Positions 45,005-51,740 of a DNA stretch of 64,000 nt are shown piece after piece. The stretch lies in assembly GCA_903926565.1 (NCBI GenBank), contig CAIYJU010000046.1, positions 1 through 64,000 on the forward strand, written 5' to 3'. How positions within the stretch are numbered: position 1 is the first letter of the stretch; each line of letters opens with the position of its first letter. The translations under genes were made by a program, and so were the position numbers. Source of the DNA: an uncultured Bacteroidales bacterium. GTDB lineage: Bacteria > Bacteroidota > Bacteroidia > Bacteroidales > FEN-979. The notes below the pieces were generated by a model. The model saw only the letters and a program-made list of their open reading frames with translations, had not been told where the DNA came from and ran no database searches.

Positions 45005-45382
45005 TTATTTTGCCCCTTTTTCAAAGACGGCCCGGTCCTCCTTTGAAAGACTCTTACAATCGAGCATGGCCTCATTCAGGTACTTGCGGAACTGATCCGT
45101 GAATTCCTTTGAATTGACGTTGCCAACATATTTTTTCCTGAATTCATCATTGAGCGCAGTCATTTCCGCTTCAATTTTTTTATAATCTGCCTGGAGCCTC
45201 TGGATCTGCACTGAGTCGGCCGGATCAGCAGTCTGCAGATTTTTCATGGCTTCAATGCTTTTGCACATGGCATCGGCAATGTTCACCGCATCTTTTTTAA
45301 GCTCCTTGTTTTCGCTGCTGCAGCCTGAAAAAACAAGGATCCCGGCAATCAGGATGAGAATAAGGATTCTTCCGGTTTTCAT
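45005..45382 (-). CDS. small helical lipoprotein
   Basis: 125 residues with a lipobox (LVFSGC, Cys 21). The mature region is helical, charged and has two Cys (AMCKSIEAM, MLDCKSL). No domain is recognised. It lies 25 bp downstream of the OmpA gene on the same strand, so it may be cotranscribed and could be a cell-envelope partner, but this is only an inference from position. Confidence 0.68.
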   Translation of the reverse strand: MKTGRILILILIAGILVFSGCSSENKELKKDAVNIADAMCKSIEAMKNLQTADPADSVQIQRLQADYKKIEAEMTALNDEFRKKYVGNVNSKEFTDQFRKYLNEAMLDCKSLSKEDRAVFEKGAK

Positions 45383-45407
45383 AAGTTCACGCCCGTTTAT
45401 AATTAGA

Positions 45408-46535
45408 TTATAATTTGATCAATTCAACCCTGCGGTTATTTGCTTTCCCTTCGGGGGTTGTATTTGGAGAAACCGCCTGTGATTCACCTTTTCCATCGGT
45501 TTCCATGCGTGATGCATCAATCCCGTATTGATCTGATAATGCCATTTTGACTGCTGCAGCCCTGTTTTTGGACAGGATCATGTTTGCAGCATCATCGCCA
45601 TCGCTGTCGGTGTGGCCAACGATTTTCACCCGAACGGCAGGGTTGTCTTTCAAAACTCCTGCAATTTCCCTTAACGTTCCGTTTGATTCCGCTTTGATTT
45701 TATCTGATCCTGAGTCGAAGGTAATGCCACGCGTTACCAGTTTCCCTTCCGTAATCAGCTTATTGCGCATATCGGGAGCGCCAACTGCAAAGCGAAAATT
45801 GCTGATATAGGGTTTATAGCCATCTGCTTCACATGAACCTAAAGCAAAGCGAAGGCGATCGATCTCTGTTCCCACCGGGAAAAACCTGGGTACATCGAAC
45901 AGCTTTTTTGCATCAACATATAACCTCATCCGTTGCTTCTGAACGGAAACAGATATCCTGATCTTTTTGTTGTTATGATCAAAGATATAGTCAATATCCG
46001 CCGAATTCGCAATGTCGGCATAACCGCCATCCTTCCAGTTGAAAATCGAAATCCCATGTCCTTCAAACTTGATGGCACCACCGTTACCCGGGGCAAGTTC
46101 ATTCATTGCCTGGTCGGGAAGGGCTTTGTACAGGTCAAGTTCAAGGCATCCCGGTTCTGTTTCAAATGCAATGATCATATCAAATTCGAAGGTGAAGTTA
46201 TCAGGAAACATCTTTCCGGTTTCAGGATAAAAAGTACCTCCCGGCTGCAGGCTGAGCCACTTTCCCGGGAATCCTCCCAGGGTTACAACTTCGCCGGAAC
46301 TGTTGGTATTCCACCTGGCCGGAAAATCGCCGAGGTTATCGCTTGCAAAATCATCAAAAAACAACACCTGTTCCCCGGGAACAAAGTCAAACTTACTCAC
46401 CACCTGCAATGGTGCCTGGCTCTGTTGCCCTGTGCCCTCAGATTTTTCTGCTTTTTCTCCCTCCTCTTCCTGGGCGACGGCCATGGTTGTCAATGCAAAT
46501 AATACGAATATGAGTAAAAATTTCAACTTGTTCAT
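45408..46535 (-). CDS. OmpA-family peptidoglycan-binding protein with LamG-like domain
   Basis: 375 residues: a signal peptide (MNKLKFLLIFVLFALTTMAV), a lectin/LamG-like beta-sandwich (about 50-245, FAVGAPDMRNK near its end), then a C-terminal OmpA domain (about 262-375). The OmpA motif GHTDSDGDDAANMILSKNRA is intact, with NNRRVEL at the end, so it should bind the peptidoglycan diaminopimelate. The N-terminal domain replaces the usual barrel, so it is a soluble or periplasmic OmpA-like protein. Confidence 0.86.
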   Translation of the reverse strand: MNKLKFLLIFVLFALTTMAVAQEEEGEKAEKSEGTGQQSQAPLQVVSKFDFVPGEQVLFFDDFASDNLGDFPARWNTNSSGEVVTLGGFPGKWLSLQPGGTFYPETGKMFPDNFTFEFDMIIAFETEPGCLELDLYKALPDQAMNELAPGNGGAIKFEGHGISIFNWKDGGYADIANSADIDYIFDHNNKKIRISVSVQKQRMRLYVDAKKLFDVPRFFPVGTEIDRLRFALGSCEADGYKPYISNFRFAVGAPDMRNKLITEGKLVTRGITFDSGSDKIKAESNGTLREIAGVLKDNPAVRVKIVGHTDSDGDDAANMILSKNRAAAVKMALSDQYGIDASRMETDGKGESQAVSPNTTPEGKANNRRVELIKL

Positions 46536-46617
46536 GTAATGAATTTTATGGGTCTGATGAATACTGATTATTTAACTGGTGATAAAAATACAAAGAAAAA
46601 CATAGTGACAAGCCCGA

Positions 46618-47217
46618 TCAGTCAAATATATGAGAAATCATGATCATCTCCTGTTCCTCCGGCAGACGCATCGCGTTGATCATTTTACATCCGGAGAAAC
46701 GTCGGATATCCTCTGTAGTAATTCTTGATTCATCTATTGAGCCGGAACTCAGCAATCGTTCCCGGCAGGTGCCTTTTAACAAAGGGCTATCCGGGGTATG
46801 CCAGGTGTTCCCGTCGAAAAAAATGATGTTTGAAATGGAGGTGTCCGTTACCAGACCACTCTTCACAATCAGAATTTCATCGCAATCTTCCTTTAGGGTT
46901 AGCAGTGACTCAAGATTGGTCCGGTCAGTAAATTTGAAACGGTAATCAATAGCATCAGATTTAAGAAGCTTTATAGACCTGACGGGTTTCATTACATACG
47001 GTTCGAAACTGATGCTGCCGATTTGACTTCCGTAAATAATCCTGCACCTGACAATGCCGGCGGAATATTCTGGCGGAACCCGCAGAAAATTCTTTAATTC
47101 AATCGGGTCACAACCCGGCCAGTACTCCCGGCGCGACCGGTCCATGCGACTTTCATGCCACGCCGGATGTTGCGCAACACCGTTTACAATCCGGATTGTT
47201 TCAAACAATGGGTACAT
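46618..47217 (-). CDS. pabC: aminotransferase class IV, probable 4-amino-4-deoxychorismate lyase
   Basis: 199 residues, somewhat short. It contains the class IV PLP fold with the likely catalytic Lys in IDYRFKFTDRTNLES and a LVTDTSISNIIFFDG motif (Asp where many have Glu). It overlaps pabB by 17 bp, which supports a role in p-aminobenzoate synthesis, releasing pyruvate from aminodeoxychorismate. The branched-chain aminotransferase alternative is less likely from size and context. Confidence 0.8.
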   Translation of the reverse strand: MYPLFETIRIVNGVAQHPAWHESRMDRSRREYWPGCDPIELKNFLRVPPEYSAGIVRCRIIYGSQIGSISFEPYVMKPVRSIKLLKSDAIDYRFKFTDRTNLESLLTLKEDCDEILIVKSGLVTDTSISNIIFFDGNTWHTPDSPLLKGTCRERLLSSGSIDESRITTEDIRRFSGCKMINAMRLPEEQEMIMISHIFD

Positions 47218-48193
47218 AGATCTTTTTTAACATTTCCCGGTACTCGCTTTCCATATCACTCAGTGCAGTGATTCCACCTCCGCTTTTAAATATCATTCCT
47301 TCATTGGTAAGCTCAATAAATCTTATCGACACTGCTGCGGTGAATGAATGTCCATCAAAATAACCGAATATTCCCGTATAAAAACCCCGGTTGTAACTTT
47401 CTGCAGCCTTTATAATTTCAAGGGTTTTTTCTTTCGGCGCCCCTGTCACAGATCCTGCAGGCAATAAGGTGAAAAGAATTTCACCAAGGTTATTCAGATA
47501 CCCCGGAGGCAGGTCGCCGGCAATTTCGGAACTCATCTGAAGCAGATCCCCGCGGTTGGTGTGAATCCGGTCAATATAGCGGAACCTGGTAACTTCCACA
47601 TTGGTGGAAACCATGGAAAGGTCATTGCGAATCAGATCGACGATTGTATTGTGCTCAAAAAACTCCTTTTCGTCGCCAAGCAACATCTCTTCCGCATCGG
47701 GAAGCGAAGCATCTATTGTTCCCTTCATCGGGCAGCAGGAAATCCGGGAATCTGCAATGCACAGGAAAACCTCCGGGGAAAATACCACGAAATGGCCGGG
47801 TACCAATAGCTTATATGGTGCCTGGCTAATTTCATATATTTCAGAAAGAGAAAGATTAGCTTCTATTTTTGTTGGAAACGTAAGATTTAGCAGATAGGTG
47901 TCACCTCTTTTCAAATGGAATTCAACTTCATCAAATGCCTTTTTATATTTTTCAATTTGTACCGGATAAATATCAAATTTTAATAGTTGTTTCCTGGCTG
48001 ATTTTTCTCTGCTTTTACCATTTTTAATTTTATACATTATTCCAATATTATCAGCTTCTTCAGGAGATAATACAAAACCATTTTCACCATGATAATCTAT
48101 TGCAAATAAAAAAGGTTTTTTATCCCCTGAAAAGTGATTGATTTTATGCAGTATTTCGGTACGGGTCAGGAAGAAAGAAAACGTGTGGTTCAT
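47201..48193 (-). CDS. pabB: aminodeoxychorismate synthase component I
   Basis: 330 residues. It is a chorismate-binding enzyme with CPMKGTIDAS (PIKGT equivalent), ELIRNDL-like VDLIRNDLSM, PAGSVTGAPKEKTLEII and GFYTGIFGYFDG near the C-terminus. It is a compact form lacking the N-terminal TrpE-like domain. It makes aminodeoxychorismate from chorismate with the PabA subunit encoded divergently at 48286. It overlaps the class IV aminotransferase gene (17 bp), so the pair is translationally coupled. Confidence 0.9.
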   Translation of the reverse strand: MNHTFSFFLTRTEILHKINHFSGDKKPFLFAIDYHGENGFVLSPEEADNIGIMYKIKNGKSREKSARKQLLKFDIYPVQIEKYKKAFDEVEFHLKRGDTYLLNLTFPTKIEANLSLSEIYEISQAPYKLLVPGHFVVFSPEVFLCIADSRISCCPMKGTIDASLPDAEEMLLGDEKEFFEHNTIVDLIRNDLSMVSTNVEVTRFRYIDRIHTNRGDLLQMSSEIAGDLPPGYLNNLGEILFTLLPAGSVTGAPKEKTLEIIKAAESYNRGFYTGIFGYFDGHSFTAAVSIRFIELTNEGMIFKSGGGITALSDMESEYREMLKKIYVPIV

Positions 48194-48246
48194 ATCTCAA
48201 AGAGTGTACTGGTAAACAAATTTTTCGTGATTTGCCGGAAATTGCC

Positions 48247-48282
48247 GTAATTCGTAAATCGTAAATCGTCCAATCGTAAATC
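48247..48282. repeat. heptamer array (GTAAATC type) between pabB and pabA
   Basis: GTAATTC, GTAAATC twice, an eight-base GTCCAATC, then GTAAATC, ending three bases before the pabA ATG. The array occupies most of the 92-bp divergent intergenic space, so it lies in the 5' region of pabA and the promoter region of pabB. Confidence 0.75.
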
Positions 48283-48285
48283 ATC

Positions 48286-48879
48286 ATGATCTCCCTCCTG
48301 CTTTTAGACAACCATGATTCCTTTACCTGGAACCTGGTTGAGTTATTGCGCAGGACAGGCAAAGTTAAGGTTAAAATCCTGACACCGGAGCACCTGCAGA
48401 TCGGCGAATTGAAGTTCTACGACCGGATCATCTTTTCACCCGGGCCCGGCTTGCCCCATGAGCAGCCGGCCATGTTTGATGTTTTGCGTGTGGTTGAGCA
48501 GCTATGGAATGATGATGGGAAAAGCATCCCGGTTTTTGGTGTTTGCCTGGGATTTCAGGCCATTGCGGAACATTTCGGCGGAACGTTGTTCAACCTCCCG
48601 GCAGTTGTTCACGGACAGCCGCGAAAGTTGAATATCATCAGGCCGGATCATCGGGTTTTTAATGGGATTTCTGAAGGGAGTGATGTAGGCCTTTACCACT
48701 CCTGGGCTGTTGACAGGACAACACTTCCCGAATGCCTTGATCCCCTTGCACTAAGCAGTGACGGAACACTCATGGCCCTTGCCCATAAAACACTCCCCGT
48801 CTGCGGGGTTCAGTTTCATCCCGAATCCATCATGACCCGGGACGGAAAAAAAATGATCGAAAACTGGCTGTATATCTAA
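48286..48879 (+). CDS. pabA: glutamine amidotransferase, aminodeoxychorismate synthase component II
   Basis: 197 residues with the class I amidotransferase triad context: nucleophile Cys in VFGVCLGFQAI, oxyanion region and CGVQFHPESIM carrying His and Glu. The start LLLLDNHDSFTWNLVELLRR is typical of TrpG/PabA. Located divergently from pabB-pabC, it most likely supplies ammonia to PabB for p-aminobenzoate synthesis; anthranilate synthase service is also possible because the family is shared. Confidence 0.88.
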   Translation: MISLLLLDNHDSFTWNLVELLRRTGKVKVKILTPEHLQIGELKFYDRIIFSPGPGLPHEQPAMFDVLRVVEQLWNDDGKSIPVFGVCLGFQAIAEHFGGTLFNLPAVVHGQPRKLNIIRPDHRVFNGISEGSDVGLYHSWAVDRTTLPECLDPLALSSDGTLMALAHKTLPVCGVQFHPESIMTRDGKKMIENWLYI

Positions 48880-49111
48880 CTTTCTTTTGCGACCTTTTTC
48901 TCCCCTGCTAATTATTTTGACGCTTTTCGCCATCAGTAGGTTAAACCAAATTGCCAAAGTGGTATCGTGTTCAAATATCGCAGTTTATTTTTTGCAAAAA
49001 ATAATAAAAACGCACTATCTAAGTGCATTTTTTAAAACATATCGCACCATTTAAGTGCAAATTGATCGTTTTATTGTATTTTGAAGCACTTCCAATTCCC
49101 CCGGCAATCCG

Positions 49112-49119
49112 TACCTTTG
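49112..49119 (+). promoter_or_regulatory. candidate -7 box for the U32 peptidase gene
   Basis: TACCTTTG matches TAnnTTTG 15 bp upstream of the GTG start at 49135. Because a longer TTG-initiated frame would begin at 49081, upstream of this box, it supports the shorter GTG start. The region 48880-49111 before it contains no gene that I can support. Confidence 0.4.
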
Positions 49120-49134
49120 CACAAACGAATAAAC

Positions 49135-50370
49135 GTGCAAAAGATCGAAATAACCGCCCCGGTCGGTTCCTGGGAATCGTTGAAGGCGGCCATTGAAGCA
49201 AAAGCTGATTCCGTATATTTCGGGGTTGGTACACTCAATATGCGGGCCCGGTCATCAGTCAACTTTACCTTGCGCGACCTGGTTAAGATCACACGGATCT
49301 GCCGCACCCACAACACGAAAACATATCTGACTCTTAACACCATCATTTATGATGGTGAGTTGAAAGAGATGAAACGCATGATCGATTCGGCAAAAAAGAA
49401 TGGCGTAACTGCCATCATCGCCTCCGACCACGCCGTGATTCAGTATGCACGTTCGGTGGAAATGCCGGTTCACATGTCAACCCAGACCAACATCACCAAC
49501 CTTGAGGCAGTAAAGTTCTGGGCGAATGTTGCTGATGTGATGGTCACTGCCAGGGAGTTATCCCTGGAGCAGGTTGGTGCCTTAACCCGGGCCATCAAAC
49601 GACAGAAAATTTCAGGACCGGGAGGCAAACCGGTTCAGATCGAAGTTTTTGCTCACGGTGCATTATGCATGGCTGTTTCAGGAAAATGTTATCTGAGCCT
49701 TGATCATTACAATAAATCTGCAAACCGGGGAGCCTGTTATCAGCTCTGCCGGAGACCATACCAGGTTAAAGACGGTGATACGGGAATTGAACTGGAAATT
49801 GACAACGAATACATCATGTCGCCAAAGGACCTTTGCACGATTGGATTCCTGGATAAAATCGTCAACTCAGGGGTTTCTGTTTTAAAGATTGAAGGACGGG
49901 GAAGAAGCCCGGAATACGTTAAAACGGTTGTTACCTGTTACCGTGAGGCCGCCGATGCCGTGATGGCCGGCAACTTCACAAGTGACAAGGTTGAAGAGTG
50001 GACTGAACGGCTTAAAACTGTTTATAACCGTGGATTCTGGGATGGATATTACCTGGGCAGGAAAACGGGTGAATGGACCGACCAGAATGGATCAGCAGCA
50101 ACACAGTCGAAAGAATATGTTGGAAAAATTACCAACTACTTTACAAAGCTGAAAGTAGCCGAGATCAAAATAGAAACCGGTAATCTTAAACCCGGTGACC
50201 AGGTTTACATCCAGGGGCCGACAACCGGATCCGTTGAGATGACAATTCCGGAAATCCGGGTAAGCCTGGAACCTGTTAAACAAGCAGTGAAGGGGGAATT
50301 TTGCAGCGTCACTGTTGATACATTCCTGCGCCGTGCCGATAAAGTCTATAAAATCATCCCCGCTAAATAA
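49135..50370 (+). CDS. peptidase U32 family protein (TrhP/RlhA-like)
   Basis: 411 residues from a GTG at 49135 (translated MQKIEITAPVGSWESLKAAI). A longer frame from a TTG at 49081 includes the -7 box and is less likely. The U32 signature is EVFAHGALCMAVSGKCYLSL followed by a Cys-rich NRGACYQLCRRPY. The C-terminal domain (about 320-411) is beta-rich. Relatives act in tRNA or rRNA hydroxylation (TrhP, RlhA) rather than proteolysis. It is encoded upstream of the PHP phosphatase. Confidence 0.85.
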   Translation: MQKIEITAPVGSWESLKAAIEAKADSVYFGVGTLNMRARSSVNFTLRDLVKITRICRTHNTKTYLTLNTIIYDGELKEMKRMIDSAKKNGVTAIIASDHAVIQYARSVEMPVHMSTQTNITNLEAVKFWANVADVMVTARELSLEQVGALTRAIKRQKISGPGGKPVQIEVFAHGALCMAVSGKCYLSLDHYNKSANRGACYQLCRRPYQVKDGDTGIELEIDNEYIMSPKDLCTIGFLDKIVNSGVSVLKIEGRGRSPEYVKTVVTCYREAADAVMAGNFTSDKVEEWTERLKTVYNRGFWDGYYLGRKTGEWTDQNGSAATQSKEYVGKITNYFTKLKVAEIKIETGNLKPGDQVYIQGPTTGSVEMTIPEIRVSLEPVKQAVKGEFCSVTVDTFLRRADKVYKIIPAK

Positions 50371-50372
50371 CT

Positions 50373-50400
50373 CAACTTCATAATTCAATATTCCATCTTC
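50373..50400. repeat. four-unit heptamer array (nnnnTTC type)
   Basis: CAACTTC, ATAATTC, AATATTC and CATCTTC fill the gap between the U32 peptidase stop and the PHP phosphatase start, with the last unit two bases before the TTG at 50403. It uses the same ...TTC words as the array at 24004-24045. Confidence 0.7.
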
Positions 50401-50402
50401 CC

Positions 50403-51290
50403 TTGTCCCAAAACCTCCATACCCACACCACTTTCAGCGATGGCTCCGACGAGCCACTGAAGTACATTGAATCAGCCCTTGCGCAGGGCATGTCATCAAT
50501 TGGGTTTTCCGATCATTCACCTTTGCCTTTTGAGAACACTTTCGCCCTCAGGGAGGAGGAGACCGGAGCATATTGTGAGGCAATAGTGCAACTGAAGGAA
50601 GAGATTCAGGGGCCTGACATCGCAAATGCAAAATACAAAGTGCAAAATGCAAAATGCAAAATGCAAATATTTTTGGGGATGGAAGCGGATTTTATTCCGG
50701 GCATGGGTCATCCGTTTTCCTATTTTCAGGAAAATTATCCGCTCGATTATCTGATCGGGTCGGTACATCTCGTGCGGAAAAATCATTCCGGCGATCTTTG
50801 GTTTATCGATGGTCCGGATCCCGCCACTTACGATGAAGGGTTGAACTCGATTTTCGGCGGAGATATCCGCAAAGGGGTTGCCGCATATTACCAACAGATT
50901 AATGAGATGCTGACAACCAGCAAGATGGACATCATCGGCCACTTCGACAAGATCAAGATGCACAACCGGGGCAGGTTTTTTTCTGAATCTGAACCATGGT
51001 ATATCTCCCTGGTGGAGGAAACACTTGGCCTGGTTAAGCAAACGGGGGTGATTGTTGAGGTAAACACACGCGGCCTGTATAAAAAAAGATCTGATACACT
51101 CTTTCCCGGCCCGGGTGTTCTGAAAAAAATCCATGAGAGGGGAATTCCCGTCATCATTAGTTCTGATGCACACAAACCTGCCGAAGTATCCATGTTGTTC
51201 GGGGAGACGGCTGACCTACTGCGGAACCTCGGCTTCAGAGAGCTGATGAACCTCACCCCGTCAGGGTGGACAAAAGTTTCAATTAAATAA
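50403..51290 (+). CDS. PHP-domain histidinol-phosphatase-like protein
   Basis: 295 residues from a TTG at 50403. The PHP metal motifs are visible: NLHTHTTFSDGSDEP, FSDHSPLPF, GMEADFI, IGSVHLVRK, GHFDKIKMHNRG and ISSDAHKP. It probably acts as a phosphoesterase, with histidinol phosphate as the classical substrate; no his gene is adjacent. Residues about 74-88 (ANAKYKVQNAKCKMQ) derive from a 7-bp repeat array and look like a low-complexity insertion in the solvent-exposed region before GMEADF. Confidence 0.82.
   Translation: MSQNLHTHTTFSDGSDEPLKYIESALAQGMSSIGFSDHSPLPFENTFALREEETGAYCEAIVQLKEEIQGPDIANAKYKVQNAKCKMQIFLGMEADFIPGMGHPFSYFQENYPLDYLIGSVHLVRKNHSGDLWFIDGPDPATYDEGLNSIFGGDIRKGVAAYYQQINEMLTTSKMDIIGHFDKIKMHNRGRFFSESEPWYISLVEETLGLVKQTGVIVEVNTRGLYKKRSDTLFPGPGVLKKIHERGIPVIISSDAHKPAEVSMLFGETADLLRNLGFRELMNLTPSGWTKVSIK
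50622..50668 (+). repeat. in-frame heptamer array (GCAAAAT type) inside the PHP gene
   Basis: Words GCAAAT, GCAAAAT, ACAAAGT, GCAAAAT three times and GCAAAT, a total of 47 bases, continue the reading frame without stops and encode ANAKYKVQNAKCKMQ. They resemble the arrays at 59472 and 62207. Confidence 0.8.
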
Positions 51291-51298
51291 TTAAGGTT

Positions 51299-51727
51299 AT
51301 GTTCAAAGTAAAAAGATTTTCAACTGAGAATACGGACCTTGCCGAAAAAGCCATTGCCATCCGCAGGACTGTTTTTGTGGAAGAGCAGGGTGTTGATGCC
51401 AACCTTGAGTATGACCACGAGGAGGAGTGCACCCACTACCTGTTATTCCTCGGCGATAAACCGGTAGCCACCGCCCGCTGGCGGGAGACCGGCAAGGGGA
51501 TCAAACTGGAGCGGTTTGCCGTTCTGTCCCAGTTCAGGAACCGCGGGATCGGCGATATCATCCTGAAGGAGGTGTTGAAAGATGTATCATCGTTGGAAAA
51601 GGTGGTCTATCTTCACTCTCAGCTCAAGGCCATCCCTTTTTACGAAAGAAACGGATTTCATAAAGAAGGGGATTTGTTTACCGAGGCCGGAATCGGGCAT
51701 TTTCTCATGAAATATGCTGACCGGTAA
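51299..51727 (+). CDS. GNAT-family N-acetyltransferase
   Basis: 142 residues with the acetyl-CoA loop QFRNRGIGDIILKEVL (Q/RxxGxG/A) and the preceding beta strand LERFAVLSQ, then VYLHSQLKAIPFYERNGFHK. The acceptor substrate cannot be predicted. It starts 8 bp after the PHP gene on the same strand. Confidence 0.88.
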   Translation: MFKVKRFSTENTDLAEKAIAIRRTVFVEEQGVDANLEYDHEEECTHYLLFLGDKPVATARWRETGKGIKLERFAVLSQFRNRGIGDIILKEVLKDVSSLEKVVYLHSQLKAIPFYERNGFHKEGDLFTEAGIGHFLMKYADR

Positions 51728-51740
51728 TACCAGAAGTCTT

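Noticed and set aside
48880-49111. A small gene between pabA and the U32 peptidase
   Set aside because: Only a short, unconserved minus-strand frame exists here, with no start signal or motif; the stretch is AT-rich and seems to hold just promoter DNA.
49081-49134. TTG start of the U32 peptidase at 49081
   Set aside because: The extra 18 residues are not family-like and precede a TACCTTTG element; the GTG at 49135 gives the standard N-terminus.
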